Positions 1 to 8,868 of a DNA stretch of 64,000 nt are shown piece by piece; position 1 is the stretch's first letter, and every line of letters starts with the position of its first letter. Location of the stretch: the NCBI GenBank assembly GCA_017395365.1, contig JAFPUN010000003.1:124001-188000 (forward strand), written 5' to 3'. This stretch comes from Bacteroidales bacterium (GTDB taxonomy: Bacteria > Bacteroidota > Bacteroidia > Bacteroidales > F082). The notes below the pieces were generated by a model. The model saw nothing but the letters and a program-made list of their open reading frames with translations, was not told the origin of the DNA and did no database searches. A program made the position numbers and the translations under genes.

Positions 1-3
1 TGT

Positions 4-33
4 TGTAGAGACGCGGCGCGCCACGTCTCTACA
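4..33. repeat. Palindromic repeat, GTAGAGACG family
   Basis: Perfect 10-bp arms (TGTAGAGACG and CGTCTCTACA) surround a GC-rich core containing GGCGCGCC. Related copies lie at 12373-12401, 14390-14408 (variant), 18168-18193 and 20753-20780. It lies just beyond the prs stop codon and could form a hairpin at the 3' end of the prs transcript. Confidence 0.85.
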
Positions 34-43
34 GGATTTTGCA

Positions 44-979
44 TTATTTGAACAACGAACTGATGGATTCGTAGGATTCCACACGGTGGATGACATCGGC
101 AAACAAGGGTGCGCAACTGACCACACGGATTTTCTTGGAGGCGTTGGCGGGCAACGGGATGGTGTCGGTGACTACCACTTCGCTGAACACCGAGTTGTCG
201 AGACGTTCCATGGCGGGACCGCTGCACACGGCGTGGGTGGCGAAGGCGCGGACGCTCTTGGCTCCGTTGTCCATCATCACCTGACCGGCTTTCACGATAG
301 TGCCAGCCGTGTCGATGATATCGTCAAGGATGATGACATTCTTGTCCTTCACATCGCCGATGAGGGTCATGCTTTCCACCACATTGGCACGCGCACGTTG
401 TTTGTGGCACACAGCCAGGTCGCAACCCAAACGTTTGGCATAGGCTGAGGCGCGCTTGGAGGCACCCAGGTCAGGAGCGGCAATCAGCAGGTTGTCGATG
501 TTCATCTTCTGGATATGATCGATGAAGATGCTGGAGGCATACAAGGCATCCATCGGGATATCGAAGAAGCCTTGGATCTGGTCGGCGTGAAGGTCCATCG
601 TGATGATACGGTCCACATGGGCAGCAGTCAGCATGTTGGCCACCAACTTAGCGCCGATGCTCACGCGGGGCTGGTCCTTACGGTCCTGACGGGCCCAACC
701 GAAATAAGGTATCACTGCTATGACTTTGTGCGCTGAGGCACGCTTGGCAGCGTCGATCATGAGCAAAAGCTCCATCAGGTTATCGGTGGAAGGCATGGTG
801 GACTGCACGATGAACACATGATGACCACGGATGCTCTCCTCGAATGAAGGTTGGAACTCGCCATCGGAGAAGACGACGACCTGTGATTTACCTAGTTGAG
901 TACCATAGGCTTCGGCAATCTTAGTGCCTAATTCCTTCGTGGCTCTACCAGCAAAAATGGAAACGAATCTTCCTGACAT
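44..979 (-). CDS. prs: Ribose-phosphate pyrophosphokinase
   Basis: Makes PRPP from ribose 5-phosphate and ATP in the cytoplasm, the precursor for purines, pyrimidines, histidine and NAD. The 311-residue protein has the usual class I length. The catalytic flexible loop with YFGWARQDRK is at about residues 92-101, the DLHADQIQGFF segment at 129-139, and the PRPP-binding loop DDIIDTAGT at 219-227. It is monocistronic as far as can be seen, with a TAnnTTTG box 45 bp upstream of the start codon. Identification is secure; only the exact start is inferred, and MSGRF fits the family. Confidence 0.97.
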   Translation of the reverse strand: MSGRFVSIFAGRATKELGTKIAEAYGTQLGKSQVVVFSDGEFQPSFEESIRGHHVFIVQSTMPSTDNLMELLLMIDAAKRASAHKVIAVIPYFGWARQDRKDQPRVSIGAKLVANMLTAAHVDRIITMDLHADQIQGFFDIPMDALYASSIFIDHIQKMNIDNLLIAAPDLGASKRASAYAKRLGCDLAVCHKQRARANVVESMTLIGDVKDKNVIILDDIIDTAGTIVKAGQVMMDNGAKSVRAFATHAVCSGPAMERLDNSVFSEVVVTDTIPLPANASKKIRVVSCAPLFADVIHRVESYESISSLFK

Positions 980-1023
980 TTTTGAAGGATATTATGTTGA
1001 TTGTTACTCCGTTTTTCGGGCTG

Positions 1024-1031
1024 CAAAATTA
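1024..1031 (-). promoter_or_regulatory. Promoter -7 box of prs
   Basis: TAATTTTG on the minus strand matches the Bacteroidetes -7 consensus TAnnTTTG. A TTG trinucleotide lies 19 bp upstream as a possible -33 element. Confidence 0.6.
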
Positions 1032-1104
1032 GCGATTTTATCCGTGCGAACAAGACAAAAACAGAAATTTTTCTCAACTTGCTTGCGGTGAATAAAAAAA
1101 ACCG

Positions 1105-1112
1105 TATTTTTG
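1105..1112 (+). promoter_or_regulatory. Promoter -7 box of tRNA-Leu
   Basis: TATTTTTG matches TAnnTTTG and ends 28 nt before the tRNA, with TTG about 23 bp upstream. Confidence 0.65.
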
Positions 1113-1140
1113 CAGCCGCGTTTGACGCGATGAAGCACAT

Positions 1141-1224
1141 GCCGAAGTGGCGGAATCGGTAGACGCGTCGGTCTCAAAAACCGATGAGGTAACACTCGTG
1201 CCGGTTCGATCCCGGCCTTCGGTA
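1141..1224 (+). tRNA. tRNA-Leu (anticodon CAA)
   Basis: The acceptor arms GCCGAAG and CTTCGGT pair, with a G-U closing pair, followed by discriminator A. The anticodon loop CTCAAAA gives CAA, decoding UUG. A long variable arm and the T-arm GGTTCGATCC are typical of class II tRNA-Leu. CCA is not encoded. A strong terminator follows. Confidence 0.95.
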
Positions 1225-1234
1225 CTCCAAAAAA

Positions 1235-1277
1235 AACCTCTCACAACCAATTGGTTTTGAGAGGTTTATTATTTTTC
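1235..1277 (+). terminator. Rho-independent terminator after tRNA-Leu
   Basis: Stem AACCTCTCA/TGAGAGGTT (1235-1243 with 1258-1266) is followed by a T-rich tract. It lies 10 bp past the tRNA. Confidence 0.8.
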
Positions 1278-1373
1278 ACCACTTCTTTAAACGAGACAAA
1301 CAAAAGAATAAGGGCCCATGACAAATGTTGTGGAATCATGGATATGGAAGGTCTGCCACAGGCCCTATGCTTC

Positions 1374-2075
1374 TTATTCCAGATAGGCGGGTGCCTTGGC
1401 TGCCACTGCTTCGGCAATCAACGCATGACCGCGATCGTTGGGATGGATGCCATCGGCACAGAGGTAGTCGCTGTAGTTCACAGTCTCCAAAAACGGCGTC
1501 GTGATATCGATGATGGGCACACGCAGCTGGTTAGCCATCTTAAACAGTTCCACGTTGTACATCTCATGCCATTGATAGATACGCATGGTCTTGCCGCCAA
1601 GCCATCCCAAAATATTGTCCTTGTTCAATCCCAACGAGAGGAATTCGAAGAACCAATCCGGCTCAATGAGCGGCATCGACATGATGACCGGTTTGAGATT
1701 CAGCGAACGAACCTTATTAATAAGTGCCGCATATTGCTTCACGAAATTGCCGAGGGTCACTTTAGGTTGATGTGGCGCGTCAGGAGCGGCCGACACGGCC
1801 TTCCAATCGAAGTCGCAGTCGTTGCCGCCATACTCAAACACGGCAATATCACTCGATTTCACCTCTTCTTCATTCCTATTAATATATTTCATCCCCTGCG
1901 AGGTTGTGCTACCAAAACAAGCAAAATTAAAGATTTTGATGCCGAGACGCTGTTCGCAACGGCTCACAAAATTCGAATCCGAAATCTTGTAGACGGGCTT
2001 TCCATCAGGACCCTGTTGGTCAGAAATCACCCCTCGCATGATGGAATCACCAAATGTGCAAATCTTGTTTTTCAT
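1374..2075 (-). CDS. SGNH/GDSL-type esterase
   Basis: Predicted serine hydrolase of the SGNH family, probably an esterase or lipase with unknown substrate. The 233 residues show all family blocks: GDS with nucleophile S11, the oxyanion GGND motif with N85, and D208-x-x-H211 in DGIHPND near the C-terminus. No signal peptide is visible, so it is probably cytoplasmic. It stands alone, with a TATTTTTG promoter box 25 bp upstream. The family is clear from the motifs; the physiological role is not. Confidence 0.88.
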   Translation of the reverse strand: MKNKICTFGDSIMRGVISDQQGPDGKPVYKISDSNFVSRCEQRLGIKIFNFACFGSTTSQGMKYINRNEEEVKSSDIAVFEYGGNDCDFDWKAVSAAPDAPHQPKVTLGNFVKQYAALINKVRSLNLKPVIMSMPLIEPDWFFEFLSLGLNKDNILGWLGGKTMRIYQWHEMYNVELFKMANQLRVPIIDITTPFLETVNYSDYLCADGIHPNDRGHALIAEAVAAKAPAYLE

Positions 2076-2100
2076 CTCTTATTTCCATTGTTTGTAGTTG

Positions 2101-2108
2101 CAAAAATA
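2101..2108 (-). promoter_or_regulatory. Promoter -7 box of the SGNH esterase
   Basis: TATTTTTG on the minus strand, 25 bp from the start codon, matches TAnnTTTG. Confidence 0.6.
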
Positions 2109-2266
2109 CACCGATGCGCCCGCCTGATACAATAATGTCGCGGAGAGTCCCAAAATGTGACAAAAAACGCCTTTTTGTGACGAAAGTGACGAAAAAAGTA
2201 ACAAAAACAAGAAAAAAGTGACGAATTTTACGGTTCGTCACTGTTCTTTGGGATGAAAAACAAGGC

Positions 2267-4111
2267 TTATTCGACGGTCACCGACTTGGCCAAATTGCGC
2301 GGTTGGTCGACATTGCAGCCACGCATCACAGCAATGTGGTAGGCCAGAATCTGCAAGGGCACTGTCGCCAACAAGGGCGAATAGAGGCATTCTGTCTCTG
2401 GGATCTCGATGACGTAGTCTGCCATCTTGCGGGCCAGCACGTCTTTCTCGCTGATGACAGCGATGATCTTGCCGTTGCGCGCCTTCACCTCCTGGATGTT
2501 ACTCAACACCTTCTCGTAGGTACTGTGATTGGTGGCGATGAAGACCACAGGCATATCCTTGTCGAGCAAAGCGATAGGACCATGCTTCATCTCGGCGGCG
2601 GGATAGCCTTCGGCGTGGATGTAAGAGATTTCCTTCAGTTTCAAGGCACCTTCAAGAGCCACAGGATAGTTCTGTAAACGGCCAAGATAGAGCATGTTAT
2701 GCACATCCTTGTATTTTTCGGCAATGTCTTTCACATGGCCGCTATGGTCAAGCGTCCATTGGATCTTTTCGGGGATACGGTCGAGTTCCTGAATGAAGGC
2801 AAGTCGTTCCTCGTCTTTCATCGAGCCTTTCAACTCGGCGAGACGCAAGGCCAACATGGCCATCACCGTCACTTGCGAAGTGAAAGCCTTGGTGGACGCC
2901 ACGCCAATTTCAGGGCCGGCATGGGTGTAGATGCCCGCATCGGTAGCCCTCGAAATGGAAGAGCCGATGACATTACAGATACCCAACACTACGGCACCTT
3001 TTTCTTTTGCCAACTGAATGGCTGCCAAAGTATCAGCGGTCTCGCCTGACTGCGACACGGCGATCACCACATCGTGAGGTGTGATGACCGGATCGCGATA
3101 CCTAAACTCCGAGGCATATTCGACCTTGACGCGAATCTTGGCCAATTTCTCAATAAGATAGCTACCCACAAGGCTGGCATGCCACGAAGTACCGCAAGCC
3201 ACGAAGACGATATTGTCGGCATAGAGCAAATGTTTCTCATAATTGACGATGCCGCCAAGACGCACCGTATTGGCTTCGGGATGCAAGCGTCCGCGCATGG
3301 TGTCGCGCACGATGGTAGGCTGCTCATAGATCTCTTTCATCATGAAGTGGTCGAAGCCGGCCTTTTCGATGCTGTCGAGATTCATCTTCAGCTCCTGCAC
3401 ATAAGGCATGGCCTCCACGTCGTGTATGGTCTTGATATGCAGCTCCTCGCCCAACTTGATGCGCACCACCTGTTCATCTTCAAGATAAACCACTTTTTGG
3501 GTGCGACCCACGATAGGCGTAGCATCGGAAGCCACAAAATACTCGCCTTCGCCGATGCCGATCACCATAGGGCTGCCTTTACGGGCAGCAATAAGTTGAT
3601 CGGGATGGCCTTTCTCCACGATGGCGATGGCATAGGCGCCCACCACATGGTTCAAGGCGATACGAACGGCCTCAAAGAGGTCGACATGCTCGCTTTGCTG
3701 CACGTCCTCGATGAGGTTGGTGAGCACTTCCGTGTCGGTCGACGACAAGAACGTGAAGCCGCGTTTCTCCAGTTCCTTGCGCAAGCTGAGATAATTCTCA
3801 ATAATGCCATTGTGAATCAAGGCAATATTGCCACTCTGGGAGCGGTGGGGATGGGCGTTCACCTGGTTGGGCTCACCATGGGTGGCCCAACGGGTGTGAG
3901 CGATGCCAATGTGTCCACCGACATCCTTTGAAGCAGCGAAGGCCTCCAAATCGGAGACCTTGCCCTTGGCTTTGTATACGTTAAGTTCGTTGTTGGCATT
4001 GAGCAGTGCCACACCGGCGCTGTCGTAGCCACGATACTCGAGGCGCTTTAACCCCTCAATGAGGATGGGATAGGCCTCTTGTTGGCCCACGTAAGCAACT
4101 ATTCCACACAT
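2267..4111 (-). CDS. glmS: Glutamine-fructose-6-phosphate aminotransferase (isomerizing)
   Basis: Makes glucosamine 6-phosphate from fructose 6-phosphate and glutamine, the first step towards UDP-GlcNAc for peptidoglycan and LPS. I place the start at MCGIVAY because Cys2 must become the N-terminal nucleophile; an in-frame ATG eight codons upstream would bury it. The 614-residue protein has an N-terminal class II glutaminase domain, two SIS sugar-isomerase domains, and the C-terminal signature ending AKSVTVE. A TATTTTTG box lies 21 bp upstream. I saw no glmS ribozyme in the short leader. Confidence 0.97.
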   Translation of the reverse strand: MCGIVAYVGQQEAYPILIEGLKRLEYRGYDSAGVALLNANNELNVYKAKGKVSDLEAFAASKDVGGHIGIAHTRWATHGEPNQVNAHPHRSQSGNIALIHNGIIENYLSLRKELEKRGFTFLSSTDTEVLTNLIEDVQQSEHVDLFEAVRIALNHVVGAYAIAIVEKGHPDQLIAARKGSPMVIGIGEGEYFVASDATPIVGRTQKVVYLEDEQVVRIKLGEELHIKTIHDVEAMPYVQELKMNLDSIEKAGFDHFMMKEIYEQPTIVRDTMRGRLHPEANTVRLGGIVNYEKHLLYADNIVFVACGTSWHASLVGSYLIEKLAKIRVKVEYASEFRYRDPVITPHDVVIAVSQSGETADTLAAIQLAKEKGAVVLGICNVIGSSISRATDAGIYTHAGPEIGVASTKAFTSQVTVMAMLALRLAELKGSMKDEERLAFIQELDRIPEKIQWTLDHSGHVKDIAEKYKDVHNMLYLGRLQNYPVALEGALKLKEISYIHAEGYPAAEMKHGPIALLDKDMPVVFIATNHSTYEKVLSNIQEVKARNGKIIAVISEKDVLARKMADYVIEIPETECLYSPLLATVPLQILAYHIAVMRGCNVDQPRNLAKSVTVE

Positions 4112-4132
4112 ATTTGCGTCATTTAAAAAGCG

Positions 4133-4140
4133 CAAAAATA
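4133..4140 (-). promoter_or_regulatory. Promoter -7 box of glmS
   Basis: TATTTTTG on the minus strand, 21 bp upstream of the chosen glmS start. It supports the downstream ATG, because transcription from here would begin at about the upstream ATG. Confidence 0.6.
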
Positions 4141-4177
4141 GTGGATTGAAAAAAACGAAGCAAGAATTTTTTCGTTT

Positions 4178-4768
4178 TTATTCAAAAAGACCCTTCACAT
4201 CGGGAGCCTTCTCGGCACCTTCCGAGGCCTCGAAATAGGGTTTCTTGTCGAAACCGAAGAGTTTGGCAATAAGGTTGGTGGGGAACATGCGAATGAACGT
4301 ATTATAGTCTTGCACCGCCTCATTGAACTGTCTGCGGGCATTCGAAATAGTATTCTCGCAGCCTTCGAGTTGCGACTGGAGGTCGAGGTAGTTTTGGTTG
4401 GCTTTCAGGTCGGGATACTGTTCCACAGTGACCAACAAGCGCGAAAGTGCACCCGACATCTCATCTTGTGCAGATTGGAAAGCCTTCAGGTTCTCTTCCG
4501 TGAGGTTATCGGCGTCGAGGGTGACCTGGGTGGCTTTAGCGCGGGCTTCAACGACAGCCGTCAGTGTGCCAGCTTCATACTCGGCATAGCTTTTCACCGT
4601 GGCGACGAGATTAGGGATCAGGTCGGCACGCTTTTGATAGGCAGTCTGTAAATTACCCACTGCCGAGGAAACTGCTTCTTCTTTGGAAACCATAGTGTTA
4701 TAGCCGCAGGACGAGAGACCCATGACCATAAACAAAGCCGCAATGGCGATGATGAAAAGTTTCTTCAT
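4178..4768 (-). CDS. lemA: LemA family lipoprotein
   Basis: LemA proteins are small membrane-tethered helical proteins of uncertain function. The 196-residue product starts at MKKLFIIAIAALF. A hydrophobic signal segment runs into the lipobox LSSC, so it is probably a lipoprotein rather than the usual N-terminally anchored form. The body is the typical LemA helical hairpin, with YQKRADLIPNLVATVKSYA near residue 40 and NARRQFNEAVQDYN near 145. A longer in-frame ATG exists at 4816, but the signal peptide favours the start given. Confidence 0.9.
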   Translation of the reverse strand: MKKLFIIAIAALFMVMGLSSCGYNTMVSKEEAVSSAVGNLQTAYQKRADLIPNLVATVKSYAEYEAGTLTAVVEARAKATQVTLDADNLTEENLKAFQSAQDEMSGALSRLLVTVEQYPDLKANQNYLDLQSQLEGCENTISNARRQFNEAVQDYNTFIRMFPTNLIAKLFGFDKKPYFEASEGAEKAPDVKGLFE

Positions 4769-4813
4769 GGTATTATGTATTAGTAAATAATTCGGTTTGT
4801 TAATAATCGGCCA

Positions 4814-4842
4814 CAAAGGTAAACAATTTTTTCGTACTTTTG
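4814..4842. promoter_or_regulatory. Divergent promoters for lemA and ricT
   Basis: TACCTTTG on the minus strand (4814-4821) faces lemA. TACTTTTG on the plus strand (4835-4842) faces ricT. Both match TAnnTTTG, so the two genes are divergently transcribed from one short region. Confidence 0.6.
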
Positions 4843-4876
4843 CAAGTTACACATTTTATCAAACCATTTTTATCAA

Positions 4877-5995
4877 ATGACTGAAGATCAACAAAAAAAC
4901 GATATACACAGCATTGACGGACAACTATTAAACCGTGGTTGCGCCTTGGGGACCACCTATAACACCGGGCAAAAAGTGCTCGTGTGCGGTCGCTGCAAAT
5001 TAAGTCAGTTCGATTGGTTGAAAGACTATGAAAACCAAGAGGTTAAAGGCAATGTTTGCTTGGCCGAAGTAAGGTTCAAGAACGACCGAAAAGACTATTT
5101 CACCTATCCAGAAGACTTGGAACTGGAGGTGGGCGAATTTGTGGCCGTGGAGACCGCCATCGGTCATGACATCGGCATCGTTACCATGTTAGGCGAAATC
5201 GTGAAACGCCAAATGAAGCGCAAGCGTTTCCGCACTCCGTTAGAGGAAATGAAGAAGATCTACCGCCGCGCAAGAGTGAACGATGTGGAGAAGTTTTTGT
5301 CGGCCATCAAATTGGAAGACAGCACTTTGGCACGCACCCGCACCATTATCGACAACCTCGGTCTCGAGATGAAACTCAATGATGTGGAGTATCAAGGCGA
5401 CAAGACAAAAGCCATCTTCTACTACACCGCCGACGGGCGTGTCGACTTCCGCGAACTTATCAAGAAACTCGCCGAGGAGTTCCACATCCGCATCGAGATG
5501 CGCCAAATCGGTGTGCGTCAGGAGTCGGCCAAGCTGGGCGGCATCGGCTCATGCGGCCGCGAGTTGTGCTGTGCCTCGTGGATCAGCGACTTCCAATCGG
5601 TGACGACAGGCGTGGCCCGTGTGCAACAGCTCTCGCCCAACCCACAGAAACTGGCCGGACAATGCGGCAAACTGAAATGCTGCCTCAACTTCGAGTACGA
5701 GGCTTATGTGGAAGCCTTAAAAGCCTTCTCCGACCCCAACATCGTGCTGCACTTCGAAAGCGGCGATGCCATCCACCAGAAAAACGACGTATTCAAAGGC
5801 ATCATGTGGTATTCCTACACCACCGACAAAGGCAACATCATGGCCATCCCTGTCGACAAGGTGAAAGAAATCATTGCCTTGAACAAAAAAGGACAGAAAC
5901 CCAAGAAACTGGAAGACTACGCTGTGACACAAGAAGCCCATACCAACACCAACGAGGGCTACGGCGAGGCCGACCTTAAGAAAATGAGTGACTGA
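4877..5995 (+). CDS. ricT: PSP1/RicT (YaaT) family regulator
   Basis: PSP1 C-terminal domain protein of 372 residues, homologous to Bacillus YaaT/RicT, part of an iron-sulfur-bearing Y-complex affecting RNA processing. It is cysteine-rich, with clusters CGRELCCASW near residue 220 and CGKLKCCLNFEY near 254 as candidate metal or cluster ligands. It begins the run ricT-gldH-PBP1A and overlaps no downstream start: the gldH ATG begins one base after its stop. The Bacillus role may not carry over to Bacteroidetes. Confidence 0.9.
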   Translation: MTEDQQKNDIHSIDGQLLNRGCALGTTYNTGQKVLVCGRCKLSQFDWLKDYENQEVKGNVCLAEVRFKNDRKDYFTYPEDLELEVGEFVAVETAIGHDIGIVTMLGEIVKRQMKRKRFRTPLEEMKKIYRRARVNDVEKFLSAIKLEDSTLARTRTIIDNLGLEMKLNDVEYQGDKTKAIFYYTADGRVDFRELIKKLAEEFHIRIEMRQIGVRQESAKLGGIGSCGRELCCASWISDFQSVTTGVARVQQLSPNPQKLAGQCGKLKCCLNFEYEAYVEALKAFSDPNIVLHFESGDAIHQKNDVFKGIMWYSYTTDKGNIMAIPVDKVKEIIALNKKGQKPKKLEDYAVTQEAHTNTNEGYGEADLKKMSD

Positions 5996-5996
5996 T

Positions 5997-6548
5997 ATGA
6001 AACTATTCAATATAAAAATGCGGAATGCGGAATGCAGAATGCAGAATGAATTGAATTGGGCTTTGTCCATATTCAGCATTCATAATTCAGCATTCAGCAT
6101 TGTTTCTTTAATAATTGGTTTGGTATTGGCTTGTACGGCCTGCACCACCGACTCATTCAACAAGCGCACCGTGATTCCCGAGGCCGAGTGGGCACAAGAG
6201 AATCGTGTGGCCTTCGACGTAGCTATCGACGACACTTTAAGCCTCTATACGTTCGGCATCGGACTGCGGCATCTTGAAAACTACCGCTACAGCAACCTCT
6301 TTGTCTTCCTTCACACGACAATGCCTAACGGCAACCATACTCATGATACGATAGAATGCACACTCGCCACGCCCGAAGGCCGTTGGATTGGCAAAAGCAG
6401 CGGCTCAATGCGCGACCTTACCGTGCCTCTCAACGCGAACCTGAAGTTCCCGTTGACAGGCAACTATCACTTTGAGCTAGAGCAAGCCATGCGAGAGCCC
6501 AAACTGAAAGGCATCTCCGACATCGGACTATACATCGAAAAACAATGA
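5997..6548 (+). CDS. gldH: GldH-type gliding motility lipoprotein, N-terminus altered by a repeat
   Basis: GldH is a lipoprotein first found as required for Flavobacterium gliding and linked to type IX secretion; non-gliding Bacteroidales keep it. The body (RVAFDVAIDDTLSLYTFGIGLRHLENYRYSNL) and the place between ricT and PBP1A support the call. The N-terminus is odd: about 28 residues encoded by repeat DNA (6018-6101) separate MKLFNIK from the hydrophobic core and the lipobox LVLAC (Cys46). No ATG, GTG or good TTG start lies between the repeat and the core, so the signal peptide appears to carry the insertion. Confidence 0.75.
   Translation: MKLFNIKMRNAECRMQNELNWALSIFSIHNSAFSIVSLIIGLVLACTACTTDSFNKRTVIPEAEWAQENRVAFDVAIDDTLSLYTFGIGLRHLENYRYSNLFVFLHTTMPNGNHTHDTIECTLATPEGRWIGKSSGSMRDLTVPLNANLKFPLTGNYHFELEQAMREPKLKGISDIGLYIEKQ
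6018..6101. repeat. GAATGCAGAATGC-type inverted repeat inside gldH
   Basis: Left arm repeats the unit GGAATGC/AGAATGC. Right arm repeats ATTCAGC. The two arms are imperfectly complementary. It sits within the codons for the signal-peptide n-region of gldH without breaking the frame. Confidence 0.7.
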
Positions 6549-6552
6549 TACC

Positions 6553-8796
6553 ATGAACAATAAAAAGACATCAGAACCAACCAAGTCACACGCGATAAGG
6601 AATCTTTGGATTATCTTTGGGTCGATACTGCTACTCATCATCCTGTTCTTCTTCTGCGTCGCAAAAGGCTTGTTTGGCACCATGCCCTCTTTTGAGGAGT
6701 TGGAAAACCCTCGCACCAACTTGGCCACCGAAATCATCTCGGCAGACGGCAAATTGCTCGGTACCTATTTCGTGGAAAACCGTTCCAACGTGCGTTATGC
6801 CGAGCTGTCGCACTATATGCCAGAAGCCCTCATCAGCATCGAAGACGAGCGTTTCACCGATCACTCGGGCATCGACGAGAAGGCTCTGTTCCGCGTTGCC
6901 TATGGCGTGATAACAGGCAACAAAAAAGGCGGCGGCTCCACCATCACGCAACAGTTGGCCAAGAACCTCTTCCCCCGTGGCGAGAACTTGAGCAAACCCA
7001 AACTCGTGCTGCGTAAGTTCCAGGAATGGATCACCGCCACGAAGCTGGAGCACAACTACTCGAAGGAAGAAATCGTGGCCATGTACCTCAATACGGTGGC
7101 TTTCGGCCATAATACCTTCGGCATCCGCTCGGCGGCAAGCACCTTCTTCGACAAGAAACCCAGCGAGATGAACCTCGAGGAATGTGCTCTCATGGCCGGT
7201 GTGGTCAACGCCCCCACCCGTTACAGCCCAATACGTAACCCAGAACGCTCTTTGGAACGTCGTAATCTAGTGCTCAAAAAGATGGTTGAAAACGGCTTTA
7301 TCACACAAGCCGAATGCGACTCGGTCTCACAGATTCCCATCGACATGACGCATTTCAACATCAAAGACCACAACACGGGTCAAGCCACCTATTTCCGTGA
7401 GTTCTTGCGCGGCTACCTCACCGCTTGGGCCGACACCACCTACCGAGCCGACGGCACGCCCTATAACATCTACCGCGACGGCCTGCGCATCTACACCACC
7501 ATCGATTCGCGCATGCAACGCTATGCAGAAGATGCCGTCAAGGATTTCATGGGGAAGGAACTCCAGCCCATGTTCTACCAACATTGGAAAGGGCATAAGA
7601 ACGCTCCTTTCTCCCATCTCACCGCCGACCAAATCGACAACCTGATGGAAACCGCCATGAAACGCAGCGACCGCTATCGCGTGCTGAAGAACGCTGGCGT
7701 GCCCTACGACTCCATCAAGGCAGAGTTTGAACGCCCCGTGCGCATGACCGTCTTTTCGTGGGACGGCCTTATCGACACCGTCATGTCGCCCATGGACTCC
7801 ATCCGCTATTACAAATGGTTTATGCAAGCCAGCCTTGTCAGCATCGAGTCGCACACGGGCCAGGTGAAAGCTTATGTGGGTGGTTTGGACTACCGTTTCT
7901 TCAAATACGACCATGTCACACAAGCCCGCCGTCAAGTGGGATCCACCTTCAAGCCTTTCCTTTATTCGTATGCCATGGGTGACAGCGAATTCACGCCCTG
8001 CACGAAGATTCCCAACATCCCTTACAACATCGAGCTTCCTGACGGTCGCTTCTGGTCGCCGAGCAATGGCGGTGGCGGTGGTGGCGAGATTACCTTAAAG
8101 AGCGCCTTGGCCCAATCCAACAACTGGATTTCGGCCTACTTGATGAATCATTACGGTCCCGAGGCCATTATCTCCCATGTCCGCCGGATGGGTGTGGAAT
8201 CGCCCATTGACCCTGTACCATCCATCTGTCTGGGTTCCTGCGACCTGAAACTAATCGAGATGGTTGGTGCCATGTCCACTTTCGCCAACCAAGGCGTTTA
8301 TATTAAGCCGATGTTCATCACGCGTATTGAAGACAAGAACGGCAACGTCATCCAACGTTTCAGTCCCAAAGAATCGGAAGCCATGAGCGAACTCGCTGCC
8401 TATAAGACCATCGAGCTGATGAAAGGCGTGGTGCAAAGTGGTACTGGCGTTCGTCTGCGTTCCAAGTATGGCTTCACCAACCCCATAGCAGGCAAGACGG
8501 GTACGACACAAAAGAACAGCGACGGTTACTTCATGGGCATCACCCCCGACCTGACAACAGGCGTGTGGGTGGGCGCTGAAGACCGTAGCGTTCATTTCCG
8601 CTCCACACGACTGGGCCAAGGCTCGCATACTGCATTACCTATTTGGGCCATGTATATGAAAAAAGTGTATGCGGATAAGAGCCTCAACATTAGCCAAGGC
8701 AACTTCCCGAAACCCAACACGCCTGGTGTCGACCTTGACTTTAACTGCTGGCAATACAACGACGAAGAGCGCGACGAATACATCGACGAGTTCTAA
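6553..8796 (+). CDS. Class A penicillin-binding protein (PBP1A)
   Basis: Bifunctional peptidoglycan glycosyltransferase-transpeptidase of 747 residues in the inner membrane. A single N-terminal anchor (about residues 17-38) is followed by a GT51 domain with catalytic Glu97 in EDERF, and a transpeptidase domain with the three penicillin-binding motifs S464-TFK, S522-NN and K648-TG. It starts 4 bp after gldH and is likely co-transcribed with it. The C-terminus ends in an acidic tail. All active-site residues are present. Confidence 0.96.
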   Translation: MNNKKTSEPTKSHAIRNLWIIFGSILLLIILFFFCVAKGLFGTMPSFEELENPRTNLATEIISADGKLLGTYFVENRSNVRYAELSHYMPEALISIEDERFTDHSGIDEKALFRVAYGVITGNKKGGGSTITQQLAKNLFPRGENLSKPKLVLRKFQEWITATKLEHNYSKEEIVAMYLNTVAFGHNTFGIRSAASTFFDKKPSEMNLEECALMAGVVNAPTRYSPIRNPERSLERRNLVLKKMVENGFITQAECDSVSQIPIDMTHFNIKDHNTGQATYFREFLRGYLTAWADTTYRADGTPYNIYRDGLRIYTTIDSRMQRYAEDAVKDFMGKELQPMFYQHWKGHKNAPFSHLTADQIDNLMETAMKRSDRYRVLKNAGVPYDSIKAEFERPVRMTVFSWDGLIDTVMSPMDSIRYYKWFMQASLVSIESHTGQVKAYVGGLDYRFFKYDHVTQARRQVGSTFKPFLYSYAMGDSEFTPCTKIPNIPYNIELPDGRFWSPSNGGGGGGEITLKSALAQSNNWISAYLMNHYGPEAIISHVRRMGVESPIDPVPSICLGSCDLKLIEMVGAMSTFANQGVYIKPMFITRIEDKNGNVIQRFSPKESEAMSELAAYKTIELMKGVVQSGTGVRLRSKYGFTNPIAGKTGTTQKNSDGYFMGITPDLTTGVWVGAEDRSVHFRSTRLGQGSHTALPIWAMYMKKVYADKSLNISQGNFPKPNTPGVDLDFNCWQYNDEERDEYIDEF

Positions 8797-8868
8797 AACC
8801 AATGAGTCACCGAGCCTGCAGACCTTTATAAGGCCAAAGGTTCGAAGCACCCTTTAACCACTACAACC

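Noticed and set aside
2303-3931. Long open frames on the plus strand opposite glmS
   Set aside because: They are antisense to a fully conserved enzyme, have His/Asp/Val-rich compositions typical of reverse-frame reading, and no family resemblance.
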